Below, one piece after another: positions 1 through 11,099 of a stretch of 64,000 nt of DNA. The position numbers and the translations under genes were made by a program. The notes under the pieces are model-generated. The model was not told the origin of the DNA and made no database searches. It saw nothing but the letters and a program-made list of their open reading frames with translations. This DNA is from Porites lobata (Eukaryota; Cnidaria; Anthozoa; Scleractinia; Poritidae), in NCBI GenBank assembly GCA_942486035.1, contig CALNXK010000078.1, forward strand, positions 1,721,001-1,785,000, read 5' to 3'. Position 1 is the stretch's first letter. Each line of letters starts with the position of its first letter.

Positions 1-2110
1 CTGTGTAAATTTTGAGTCGTGGACATTTGTATATAGTTTGAGATTTTAGGTAAGATCAATAATTTAAAAGTCATTCAATAGGTTAGTGTGCCAGCACGTA
101 GGAAAGTGCCCCCAATTAGCTAACTGTTAAGCTAAATACATATGAGAGGACGAGGCCGAAATCCCGGTTGCTCGAGTCGAGATCTCAGCAAGCAAGATAG
201 CCCACCTTCTCGTATAAACACAAAGTTCCCTAACAGGTGTGTCTTAAGCTAAAGATAGGTCAACATGGAAGGAGAATTTCAAAAGGCTGGGCTGATGTTT
301 CTAGTTTGACAGGGCTCAAAAACCATTGACTATGGTTTGCTCACACCTTGAAGAAGCGCTTTAAGAGTATTCTTATTATTCAATGACCTGTTACTATAAG
401 TGAACGGCTCCATTAATTCTGGCCAGAGAGAGACTGCTAGTAGCCTATCCAGGCATGCCAGAGTCAATATTTCGGAATCCTTTAAGTTGACTGGTCGGTA
501 AAGAGGGGACCAATGTTTTGAAATTAATTAGCAGTGATATTTAAGGAAAATCAATGAGAAATCATTGATTGTGGTTTGTCCGTGCCTTACAGCTGTAGGT
601 GGAGAATGAATTTCTACGAAATCATGTTCTTGGTGTTCAAAGCTTACATGTATCATATACATCAGCGAGTGAACCTCCATAATTTTTCTCGTGATGATGC
701 GCCTTTCACGGAAAACAAAGGTACTGGTCCAGCGGGGGAGGGGGTACTTTTGAAAATTACGGTGGGAGTGTGCAGCATGCTTCCTGAAAGCTTAACCCTG
801 CCTTAGACCAAAAAACGTAATTTGCCCTCCCTTAAGTCAGCTTTCAAGAGACGAGTGATAGAAAGAAACACACCATGTTAAAGACCATTGTTTCAGAAAG
901 GACAAGCTTACTCTGTTTCACTCCAACAAGGGGTCAACAGCCATACTCTTTACAATCTAAGCCGTGCAATTTAGCAGTATATAGCTTATATTAGGTCGGT
1001 ATCACTTTTCTTAGCAAACTGCTAGATCTTCACATTCTTAAAATGAGCAGCAACAAACAGAAATACCCACTCAAGCAGAGAATGCAAAAACAGTATGCTA
1101 AGTAATTATACGATCACATCCTGTTGTGATAATTAGCCTGTGCCAGGCTCTCAGATAGTATAGTGGGAACGTATTAAAACGAGCAAAGCGAAAATAAGAC
1201 GAGCACGACTTGGGAAAGGGGGCGGTGGCGGCGGGAAAATGGGAGAGAAAGAGAGCCTGTTAGCATTTCTTTAGCCTGTGAACAGGCCTTTGGTCGCTAT
1301 TTTTTCCCCAGACAGAGAGCCTGTTCACAGGCTAGCATTTCTTTAACGACCCTCTTCCGCCCATTTCTGTCACGTCTGGATTCGGCTGTCAAAACTGTTA
1401 ACACTTCAGTTAGCTACAATCATTCTCTAGTTTCTCGCGTGAGAATTGCACGCGACGCGAACTCCTTGTGCAATGTGTGGAAATTTATGTCTTGGAATTC
1501 GTTATCCTGTGAGAGCATCCGTTTTTTTTGGCTCTAGTTTATAGCAATAAAAGGGGGCGGTAAGTTTTTTCCTCTGTTGGGTAGGTTATGCTCTGGAAGG
1601 TTCTACATTGTCACTGAGCAAATGTGACTTTAGCCGCTTGTTTCACACTGAGAGGTCATGGCACACATATCGATTTACTGTGGCGTTTGTTTCTGGTCGG
1701 CAGGATTTGCCCTCTGATGAGATAGCATTTTCTTTGACCTCTAATTTGAAGCGTAAAGCTTTTTATTGCGACTGAATAAGGGTTTTAATTTTCTCCAAAA
1801 TGCCTTCTGGATCTGACTAACTAAGTGATTTTCTTTAGTCCGTGAATTAATGTAATATTTTTCTGCAATGTTGTATCACGCTGGGCCCAGCTCGTTAGTT
1901 TTCTTTGCAGAATGTTAAATTATCACGGATGGTGATTTACAGATCCAGAATTATAAGAATGAAGTGCAGCTTAAACTTAAGCTACATCAACTAAGGAGAA
2001 TTGCATTGTGACTTCGTAAACTCCAGCTTAATAGTGTTCCTCTTAAAATAGCGTGAGTCTTTCGATTGGAGCGCGGCGTAGTTTCTGCCTTGGTAATAGC
2101 GGAATAAGCT
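1..2110. other. Non-coding stretch
   Basis: No recognisable gene. The open frames here are short and lack family motifs. The only structure noticed is the 1271-1336 inverted repeat and purine-rich text around 1200-1250. Confidence 0.6.
1271..1336. repeat. Inverted repeat around AGCCTGTGAACAGGC
   Basis: TTAGCCTGTGAACAGGC at 1270 is mirrored by GCCTGTTCACAGGCTA ending near 1335, and GAGAGCCTGTT plus TAGCATTTCTTTA repeat on both sides. Related text occurs reversed at about 2590-2710 (GGAACAGGC). It looks like a small interspersed foldback. Confidence 0.6.
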
Positions 2111-2114
2111 TAAC

Positions 2115-2490
2115 AGTCTTTGGACTGTTTTGTTATTGCCACTCTGTGATCAACCAGGACTCCAGATTACCGAAAACAATTTCGCACTTTCCTTCTCTCG
2201 CTTTCTTCTCGTCCTCCTCTCCCTCTTTACCGATGCCAAATAGCTGCGGCTGAAAATCCAAGCTTTTTCAGTTGTTCCATTTGGTCTCGCATTATAGATA
2301 TCAGCGGCGAAATGACTATTATCGTAGAGTTTTCTAGGATTAGAGCAGCTTTAGCCAAGCGTGGGAATAGCTGAAAGATTAAACTTTTGCCGAAACCGGT
2401 GGGCATAATACTGAAAACATCTTTACCGCGAGCTACAGCATAAGACAACGCGGATTCATGAAGATCACACACGCGATTCGCGTTAGCCAT
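2115..2490 (-). pseudogene. RecQ-like DNA helicase fragment, frameshifted
   Basis: From the minus-strand ATG at 2490 the frame reads MANANRVCDLHESALSYAVA, then GKDVFSIMPTGFGKSLIFQL (Walker A PTGFGKS) and VISPLISIMRDQ (motif Ia). It stops after GFSAAAIWHR. Removing one base of the CCAAA run at 2236-2240 lets the family-like sequence continue: AAIGIGKEGEEDEKK and CEIVFGNLESWL. A stop follows shortly. DEAH-box and later motifs are absent. RecQ enzymes unwind DNA 3'-5' using ATP; this piece cannot. It could be an old duplicate or an exon of a repeat-spread helicase family. Confidence 0.75.
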
Positions 2491-3057
2491 CTTGGTGATG
2501 ACAAACTGATGACCACGCTACTAGGTGATGATGTTAACTGTCACAATTGACCAATCAGAGGGTATATCAGGAGCTGATATACCGGAACAGGCCGTTAAAA
2601 AAATGCGTACAGGCTCCGCCGCCCTGTCTCTCCCCAGCCCCCGCGCGTTTTTCGCATTTCTTATTACTGAACGACTTTCCACCACCATCTCGGAGTCTGG
2701 AACAGGCTAGTGATAATGAAATCTATAGTTTCTGTACTGACAAGTGTGCAACCTTGCTTGTGAACGAAACTTAACTTATGATCAATGTCGGTGAACAACC
2801 ATTTAAGACTGACTTGTTAACTTACCAATTTTTTATTGATTGGTGTACCGAAGTAATGGCTGTAGCCTTTCTTAAGTTCTTCATAAGCCATGAACTGGAG
2901 AGCACCATGTGACACACCAAACAGTCCGGGGACGTAACCCTATTGAACAAAATACAGAGTATATGTAGCTGATATTCCATCGCGGTTAAACATTTCAAGT
3001 GGGTTAATTTTGTAAATTGCACCATTTGCACTGAATCAGGCTCTAGTTGCTCAAAAG

Positions 3058-3210
3058 GTCGACAACGCTATCCACCAGGCCCCAGTTTCTTTCCTAAGGT
3101 TGGTAACGCTATCCACCAGAAAAATCCTTACCTACTAGAAGCGGAATTAGTTTTCCTCACACTCATTTACTGGATAATGATTTATCTGGTGGATAGCGCT
3201 ATCCGACGCT
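3058..3210. mobile_element. Small palindromic MITE with GATAGCGCTATCC core
   Basis: AACGCTATCCACCAG occurs twice (about 3064 and 3107) and is inverted as CTGGTGGATAGCGCTATCC at about 3188-3207. This is a foldback repeat with no coding content. Confidence 0.6.
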
Positions 3211-4106
3211 TGGAAAACTAGAACCAAACATCAGAAGCTTTAGCAACGACGACCGCATGAATTTAAGATAGGAAACAGGAAACAAAATTCGTCGTCGCTC
3301 GTTTACGGCCCCCACAAAACGTGAAATTATGCAATTTTTACCTCGTAGTCGTGCGGTAACGGCAAAGAAATGTTCAAGAAATTGTGCAGAGTTATTGCTT
3401 TTTCCGCCATTACATAGCATGGCAAACTTACTTTGTATAATCCTCGGAGTCCCTCGTGTCTCCAAAGTTTAAAAAGGGTATCTAAAAAGTAAGAATTAGG
3501 AAAATGATTTTATAATAAACACAAATACATGTATGATCTACGCCTCTCTAAATCAAGGTCACACAGACATTGTGTCAGACAAATAACTGTAATAGGAGGA
3601 ACTCGTTCTTTTACCACTACAACAAGTAAATGGAAAACGGCTTTCCATGTCCCTTTATTGGAAAATTCCCGGGACCAACGGAACATCTGAAAAGGTGGCC
3701 TTGTTTGTCCGGACGAAATATTCCAAACAGTAGACTGCTTGCAGTCCACCTTTCTCCTAAAATCCGTCTAGTTCTTATCTCATCCAGCGCGATTGCAAAC
3801 CACGACGTTATTATTACAATAAACTTTGCAAAGAAAAATAAGAGACTGCTCGCAATCTACCCAAACAGAGATTCGTGCTCCATTTGTTAAAACTTATCTT
3901 TGATACCAGTTTCAGGCCTTCGCGGCTGTTTTCGGTAAGTGGAACTGATTTGTAAAACAAATAGTAAACCCTATTCCGGAATGAAATTTACTAGGCCTCA
4001 ATTTTTCAAACCATTCACCCAACTCGTGAACCGACCGGTTTGCCCATTCACCACTTTAGAAACGACCAGAGAACTGGAACCGAAATGCGTCCCGCAATTG
4101 TTTCTG

Positions 4107-4175
4107 GGATTGTTACTGGTGACGTGCCGGTCAGCTATTGGCCAATTTGTTTCCCAGTCCCTAGTAACAGTCCCA
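4107..4175. repeat. Short inverted repeat
   Basis: TGGGATTGTTACTGG at 4107 is mirrored by CTAGTAACAGTCCCA ending at 4175. The region around it (3600-4270) is unclassified non-coding DNA that partly resembles the MITE at 58847 (GGAAAATTCCCGGGACCAAC versus GGTTCGTCCCACTGG inverted). Confidence 0.5.
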
Positions 4176-4698
4176 TAAGCCTTTGCGAAAGTTAAGTTGG
4201 CCAAGTTTCCTTCTTTCTTACCAATCATCCCTTTGTATTGCGGTGCTTGAGTAACGGCAGCTGGTAAACCAGTGTACTGAAGACAGAGGCGAGTCTTGAT
4301 AACCCATATTGGATTTGTTACTGTTAGTGTTCCAGTTCCTGAAAGGGAGGAAAATACGTCAACTTAACTTTTAAGATGGATACTGGGTGTCACCCAATCC
4401 TCTCAACCCTGTGTATAAATCATCACAGACAGACAATTAGGGATGACACTGTGTAAGGGAGCAGAGGAGTTTGGTTTGAACTTGATTCCTGTTATATCAT
4501 ACGATACAATAAAATACAAAAAATTTTATTAACTCTCCCAAAGGGCTATTCTGAAGTGAATTTACAAAAGCCAAAAAAGAAGGGGATAAGAAGAAAAAGC
4601 GTAAATTGATTACAATCTTGGTACAAAACTAAAAGCCTAAACTATGCGCGTATAATTACGTTATCTTTTTAGAGATCCAAACTAAATCAAATATTAAC

Positions 4699-5467
4699 TA
4701 TCTAACGTATGGGGTCTGCTCCCGCAATTCGCGTTTGACGCTCCTCTTAACATAGTGACGGGCTGTTTCTAGTGTCTGCGGTCAGAGAGTTCCAGGCACT
4801 TACAGCACGATAGTAAAAATAATGACCGATGCGCAGTAACTGTTCTGCATAGAGGGATATTTAGACTGTTCCTTTTCCTCGTGTTGTAGTTGTGTGGGTC
4901 TGGTCGCTTACTGAGTTTACTACTCAAGTAAAACGGAGCGACGCTACTAACAATTTTGTATACTTGCGTAGTATCACGGACTAATAGCTGATCTTTGATG
5001 GAGGGCCACCCTAATTCCCGAAGAACAGGCGAGATGTGATCAAACTTTTCAGTATCTGTCAATACGCGGGCGGCGAAGTTTTGCACTAATTGTAACTTCT
5101 GTAGATTTTGTTTAGCGGTGCCTGCCCAGACAGTGGAACAGTAAAAAAGTTTACTAAAAATAAGAGAATTCAAAATAGTTGACAAGACAGGTTTAGTAAA
5201 CAGGTGCCTCACCCTACCAATCTGACATAACATGGACAGAAGAGACGATGTGAACGTGTATACATTATCATTAAAATTGAGGTATGAGTCCAGTGTAATG
5301 CCTAAGTCTTTAACTGAGGCTACCGGACCAGATGTTTGGCCTGATCGACCTCGCTCAAAATACTGGCATTTTATTTTCTTTATCATTGGTAATAATGACC
5401 TTGTTGTATTTGCCATCTTTAAAACTTCTTCATTGGTTTTATGTTCCGTCCATGTTACTCTTAACAT
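4699..5467 (-). pseudogene. LINE (jockey/CR1-like) reverse transcriptase C-terminal fragment
   Basis: The minus-strand frame 5467-4769 carries the conserved region after the RT catalytic core: VKDLGITLDSYLNFNDNV, ILNSLIFSKLFYCSTVWAG, LQLVQNFAARVLTD, LRELGWPSIKDQLL and NTRKRNSLNIP. Near 4800 the frame breaks; the family-like YYRAVSAWNSLTADTR continues in another frame, and HYVKRSVKRELREQTPYV in a further frame down to about 4699. The catalytic YxDD motif is missing. It is a 5'-truncated, frameshifted retrotransposon tail. Confidence 0.8.
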
Positions 5468-5899
5468 ACTTATATATTTTAGCGACTGACGAAAAAGTCA
5501 AGAATGGCCATAAAAGTAATTGATCCATACGCCAAGTTGATGATAAATCGCGGCAATCATATTTTGATTGTGTTTCATTAACACGGGCGTGTTTAAAACA
5601 CGAAATGACGAAGTGACGAAATAGCGAAATGGCGAAATGACTTTCCTAAAGAGTAAAAAAAAATGACTTGCTCTATTTTGTCGTGTCCAGTTGTTATGTC
5701 TTTGCCTTCCATGAACCGGCAAAACTCTGCTCAGCATGCTGATGCAAGACCTCACAAATGTTGTTGTGCCATCGCAGTTATCGCACTCACTTGTTCTTTC
5801 TCGTACTAAGAAACACCAACACCCCAACACCCTCAATTTTATTTTATTGTTTAGCACAAAGGACAAAACAACCTCGTTCTCAGGTACTCTCTCCTACCC

Positions 5900-5932
<33 letters not shown>

Positions 5933-8250
5933 GAAGAATATTAGGGCACTTTTCTGACGTTTCCCTCTTTTGATGATAGATCAAGCCTTTTTGTGTGGTA
6001 ACTTTTGACAAGCCATCTAACAAAGCGTCATGATCTAACCTTTCTGCATGCGAGAGGTTCGCCAATACCATCTAATCCTGACTTAAACAGATCACTATTT
6101 GTGCTTAAGAGGGCACGAAAGTGCCCTATGCCGTGGTATCAGCCAATTCAAAAGCTTTAAATCCAATTTGTTGGTCAAGAGGGAGCTATTGACTTACCAT
6201 TTATGCGCCACTCAATTCTCTCGATCACCACAACCTTTTAAATCTGAGATATCTGCGGCTTTAAAAATCTGCCGTGTATGTGTTTGACTTTTCATGTCGA
6301 TGAAAGGTTTCAGAATTCGAAATATGCCCTTTTTTCGTTTCCTAAGTTCGGACAATAAAAATCGCTATTTAATTTTCATTGATTGAACTCAAAATCATAC
6401 AGCAATTAAAGCAATCATTTGGCAATATAACAAAGCAAATTTGACAACAGAATCACCATCCGTTATTTTTTTATGAAGATTTGAAGGAACCAATGTCAGA
6501 AAATGGCAAAAGTCACTAAAGTTCCCTATTTGCTAGATGATACAAATGATCATTTCACCGCAATTTTTGGAGAGGCAGGAATAAATGATACTATCTAACT
6601 GTACAATACTGCAATAGCAACGGGTGGTTTAATTTTCAGATTTGTTGGTTACAACAAAAAGGAACCAGTACCGAAAAAAGGTGGTTTATAAACTCGATGT
6701 GCTTTGCATATAGAGGTATATGGACAGGTGACTGAAAAATTCCACTTCAGGCCTCATTGTGTCGCCTGATGATTACAGTAATATTGTTTTAGGGGAAAGT
6801 GTTGTTATAATTGTGAAAAATAAATTGAAGATCATGAATTAACCTTGGCGCACTCCTTAATTTTCGAACTGACCCACACACTATATTTAACATGTCGCTT
6901 TGTCAACTCCGCAAAGATCGATGAATCTAAGACCTACACATCCCCAGCAGACAAGTATATATTTTTAAAGGAAATCTACAAAAGGTGCCAGCTTAAATCT
7001 CAGTCTCGTGAGTTATGAATCAGATGAATAACTGTAAAACACTGACCAAACTAGTAAGGATATTGGCGCGCTCCTAAACGCGCTGCTACTAAATGTGTCA
7101 AACAATTGTGTAAATAAAGGCTGGCCTCACTCGACAATCTATCATCTGTTTATCGTGATAGCCCTAGTCTTAAGGTTGCTATACACGTTTTATTTTGAAT
7201 CATAGTAAGTGATAACAGAATGTTCTTGTTCAGATAACTTAAACTCAGCTATAGAGACGATGGTTTTGTTCAACTCTGTCTAGACTATATTTTGTAATTG
7301 GGCTTTGAAAAAGAAAAAGAACGCGTATTATAAACGACCGATGTGGTTTACTTTCCTCTCCTGAGATAGTGCAATACCGTAAAAAAAGCTCTAGCAAAGC
7401 CCCCTCTGTTTAACCCCGCTTCTTTAATAAGTCCGCTGTTTGGAAGTAGGCTTTTATAATAAGCGCCCCTATCTAACATGTCCCTCGCCATTTTTTTTTT
7501 CTGCAGCCATTTGGTTTGTTATTACAGAAATATACACTCAAACACATACCACTGTTTGCTACTCGTTATTACGTAATAAATTTAGACTACAGTTGTTTGA
7601 GCTTTGGAAAAAAAAACCTACCTGGCACAAAAACGGTATGTTTAAGATTTGAAATAAACCCCTCCTTCTCTCTATTGCGCCCTCCTCTCTAATAAGTTCC
7701 CCATTATTAACTAAGCCCCGGGGGATTAATGGAGCTTTTACAGTAGGTGTAAATTAACAAGACTACAACGAACTCAACTAAATGCCGCAGAGAAAGTTAT
7801 GATCTGTGGGACTTCTGTGTAGTGCATTGACGTCTTCGGCGTGACGTTTGCGTGACGTTTATCATGCAGTACTAGTCAGTGAATGCCACGAGGCAGGAAC
7901 TGGATTGACGTGCAAGGTTTACGACGTGAATTGAAGTAAGTTGTTTTCAATGTATAATACTTTACAGATATAAAATGAGTTTTTAATGCAGGGAACAACG
8001 TTTCCAAAGTAAGGGATATGCGATCGCTTATATAAATCATCAGTTCGAGCAGTATCTTTTTTGTTTTTCCTGGAATCATCCTTCGTTGCTGCACGGTGAA
8101 ATTGCTCGATTATAATTTGCAGTCTAACTTCTTTTGCCGAAATGCTCGCCTCAAGTAGTATGTGTACATTTTTTGTCGTTGTCTCAAAGTTTTGGCTCGT
8201 TTTTGTCACCCATTAAAGTTAAATCGCTTTGTCCATGACGTAAGAATTAA
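5468..8250. other. A/T-rich non-coding DNA with a short (CT)n
   Basis: A (CT)n tract lies at 5900-5931, preceded by GGTACTCTCCTACCCG. An imperfect GAAATGGCGAAATGAC-type repeat is at 5600-5640. No exon or family motif was recognised. Confidence 0.55.
5900..5931. repeat. (CT)n microsatellite
   Basis: Sixteen CT units next to CTCCTACCCG; the longer (CT)n at 10963 is also next to CGGGTAGGAG in the opposite orientation. Confidence 0.95.
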
Positions 8251-8293
8251 TTGCAGTCTTTCATCTTCCAATATTGACATATTGACAGTTAGC

Positions 8294-8583
8294 ATATACC
8301 ACACAAGTAAATAGTGCTTTTCGCGCGCTCTGATTGGTTAACTCGGACGTGATTAGCCAGCACTATTCACCTCCGAGCAACCGGCGCGAGAGATTTTTAT
8401 TTTCTGACCGTTTGTCACACATAAAATAACGTTTTGGTCCGCTAATTTTTCAGCTTGTGTGGTATATACTAAAACAATTATTCACCTTAGTGTCGGTGAA
8501 AGTGATGGATATTCACCGGCCTTGCCGCTTCGTGGTTCGGTAAATATCCCTCACTATTCACCTCCACTTCGGTGAATAATTGT
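8294..8583. mobile_element. Composite palindromic MITE of the AATTATTCACC family
   Basis: GCATATACCACACAAG at 8294 is mirrored by CTTGTGTGGTATATAC at 8452-8468, followed by a second palindrome from ACAATTATTCACC to GGTGAATAATTGTT at about 8473-8584. It splits a tandem-repeat unit (8250-8293 continues at 8584), and TTA flanks both sides. Relatives are at 43080-43205 and 50545-50680. Confidence 0.75.
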
Positions 8584-9300
8584 TAACTATGTTTAAAGTG
8601 TTGATAACGACATCCGTACTTATCTCAAGACCCAAGGTCAAAGAAATTCCTCAGAACGAAAATGGAGGAAAGGGACTATTGCAAAAAGCTTACTTGGACA
8701 GCCCGGAATAATTAATCCTGTGAAATACGAAAGGCGTGTTTTAAGAGCGCCTAAGACAACTCAACATTAATGTTGAGTTGTCTTAGACGCTCTCTAATTA
8801 GAGTTATTTTCAAAAACTTCTCAGTTTATTGCAGTCTTTCATCTTCGGATCTTGACATATTGAGAGCTATGTTTAAAGCATCGATAACGATATCTGTACC
8901 CATCTCAAGATCCAGGAAGAAAGAAATTTTTCAGAACAATAATGGAGGATAGGGACAAGTACAAAAAGCATCCTCAGACACAATAATGAATCGTGTAAAT
9001 ACGAAAGACGTTTCAAGAGCGTCTAAGGCAACTCAACACTAATGTTGGACTGTCATAGACGGTCTTAACAACTTAACTAATATCAGAGTTGTTTTCAAAA
9101 ACTTCACAGTTTATTGCAGTCTTAACATAGGTGTTAGATCTGCATTTTACATGCTAAATCACCTCTTGTTTTGTATTGCGGAAATTAACATACCAACTAT
9201 TAATCGCGTGAAATAAGACAAATGCGTTTTAAGAGCGCCTAAGACAGCTCAACATGAGAGTTGTTTGTTGATTACAATCAAATTGTTAGTGTTAGATTTT
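8584..9300 (+). repeat. Tandem repeat, about 280-bp unit, 2.5 copies
   Basis: CTATGTTTAAAG(T/C), GATAACGA(C/T)ATC, CAGAACGAAAATGGAGGA / CAGAACAATAATGGAGGA, and TTTATTGCAGTCTT recur at a spacing of about 281 bases from 8587 and 8868, with a partial third unit after 9115. Each unit carries a CCTAAGACAACTCAACAT-type hairpin that is perfect only in the first. Confidence 0.75.
8744..8793. repeat. Near-perfect 50-bp palindrome
   Basis: The 36 bases at 8751-8786 (CTAAGACAACTCAACATT and its complement) form a perfect loopless palindrome, extended to 8744-8793 with one mismatch. The same site in the next tandem unit (about 9026-9062) has several mismatches. Confidence 0.9.
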
Positions 9301-9584
9301 GTATTTAAGATCTCTTTTTTATCTCAAGATTTTCTATATATTTAGATATATATCCTGTGCTCTTGTACAGCTTTAACTTCAACCGAGTACCCACCTCTGG
9401 GGAGTTAGTTTCGTTGTAATGCATTGTTAAATTTTTCCTTCGGAGTAAAAGTGTTACAGCATTGTTTGCGTTCGTAAAAGAATTATATCAAGCGTCCTGA
9501 GATTTGCTGGAGATTAAGTACACGTTTCTCATACGATTTATACTAACTAATGGTATCTATAACAATATCATTGATCTTGATTAG

Positions 9585-9735
9585 CTCTCTGCGCGCTTAT
9601 TTGTCATGTAATCGGCGCGTAATCACGTGGGTATCCAATAACAGGTATCTAATTTGAACTTTTCGTAATTGGGTGCCTGTAATGGGATACCCACGTGATT
9701 TGCACGTCAATTACGCGCGCTCTAATGGCTTCCGT
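9585..9735. repeat. Palindromic repeat with AATCACGTGGGTATCC arms
   Basis: GCGCGTAATCACGTGGGTATCC is mirrored by GGATACCCACGTGATT...AATTACGCGCGC. It is the first of three foldbacks in a row between 9.58 and 10.2 kb. Confidence 0.7.
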
Positions 9736-9841
9736 CGCAGTATTTCCTAGATTTCTCATGACTTATGAAAAATGCTACAGACTATTTTAAAGAAGTTCTC
9801 GCAAGAAATTTATAATTTCGAAATTTGTTATAGATACGATT

Positions 9842-10008
9842 AACTAGTAATTGGACTTCGTGGCATACAATTAGTCAAGGAGTAATCGTGCTCATATTTT
9901 GAACGCGGCCTCGCATTTTGCGCTCATCCAATTTTGAAATGACATGTACTCCCGCGATTACTCCCTGAATTGTACTTCACTCAGTCCAAGTACTGTTACT
10001 AATTCAAG
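9842..10008. repeat. Palindromic repeat with GGAGTAATCG arms
   Basis: TACAATTAGTCAAGGAGTAA is mirrored by TTACTCCCTGAATTGTA, with outer TAGTAATTGGACTT versus AAGTACTGTTACTA. Second of three adjacent foldbacks. Confidence 0.65.
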
Positions 10009-10029
10009 TTATTGTTGAGTGGACAACGG

Positions 10030-10197
10030 AACTAATAGACCACTTGTCGGATATGTTAAAATTCAGCTTTGAGAGCGCGGCCTAAAGGACCGATACAAAT
10101 AAAATGAAATCACCATGTTTGTTCATAGCTTTTGCTTGCGTCCTCTAGGCCTCACTATCAAGCTGAATTTTAATAGATTGGTAGTGGCTTATTGTTT
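10030..10197. repeat. Palindromic repeat with TTAAAATTCAGCTT arms
   Basis: TGTTAAAATTCAGCTTTGAG and GGCCTAAAGGAC are mirrored by GTCCTCTAGGCC and TCAAGCTGAATTTTAATA. Third of three adjacent foldbacks. Confidence 0.7.
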
Positions 10198-10730
10198 GTC
10201 TTGTCTCCATGTTTATGCACCTGATAGAATCAGGCAAAGTTCAAATTTAATACCCTTCTTGATAATTAGCAATATATTGATTAATTAATAGTGTGTTGTC
10301 ATGATAAATATACATCTTGTTTTTGCCTGCTCTGTTATCATGAAACGGTAGCGTTGTATGTTTTAATACTGTTACAGTGCACAGGCCTTATTGTGTTGAA
10401 CTGAGTGGCTGCACAGCCTTTTAAATTTGATGTAGTGATGTTTGATAATGAGCGCCTGGTTAAATAAAATGTTGGATTGTTAAATAAAAGAGACTCGTCA
10501 GTGTTTAGCAACAACTGAGAAATGATGATAATCAACAGGGAAAATACCTGTTGCTTCTATTGTACTGAAAGTAATGTTTTGCCGAAAATTAACTTCCAGA
10601 AATGAACATAATAATAATATATATTCGTCTTGCGCCTATCCTGATATGTTTTAAGTACTTTACAAAAGCAACAGAGCTAAAAAGAAAGATGTACGAGATA
10701 TAAATACATAGTACAATGATAACATCATCG

Positions 10731-10953
10731 ACGTTCCCCAGTTAAAGTCACGAAAATTCCCTATTCAAGTCGCTAAAGTTCCCCAATGTCGTCACAAAAG
10801 TTCCCTAATGTCACAAATGTTCCCCAGTCTCGTCACAAAAGTTCCCTATGAACGTCCTTAAAGTTCCCTATGGGCGTCACAAAAGTTCCCTTAGTCAGAA
10901 AAGTTCCCTGTTTCCGTCACCAAAGTTCCCCATTTTCGTCACGAAAGTTCCCT
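10731..10953 (+). repeat. GTTCCC minisatellite, about 22-bp units
   Basis: About ten degenerate units of the type GTCACAAAAGTTCCCTAT run head to tail, with variants CGAAAATTCCC, GCTAAAGTTCCCC and CCAAAGTTCCCC. The array ends directly at the (CT)n tract. Unit length varies from 18 to 24, so this is not CRISPR-like. Confidence 0.9.
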
Positions 10954-10960
10954 TTCTTCT

Positions 10961-11080
<120 letters not shown>

Positions 11081-11099
11081 CGGCAGGGACGGGTAGGAG

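Noticed and set aside
10731..10953. Possible CRISPR-like array
   Set aside because: The units vary in length and sequence with no unique spacers, and the DNA is eukaryotic; it is a minisatellite.
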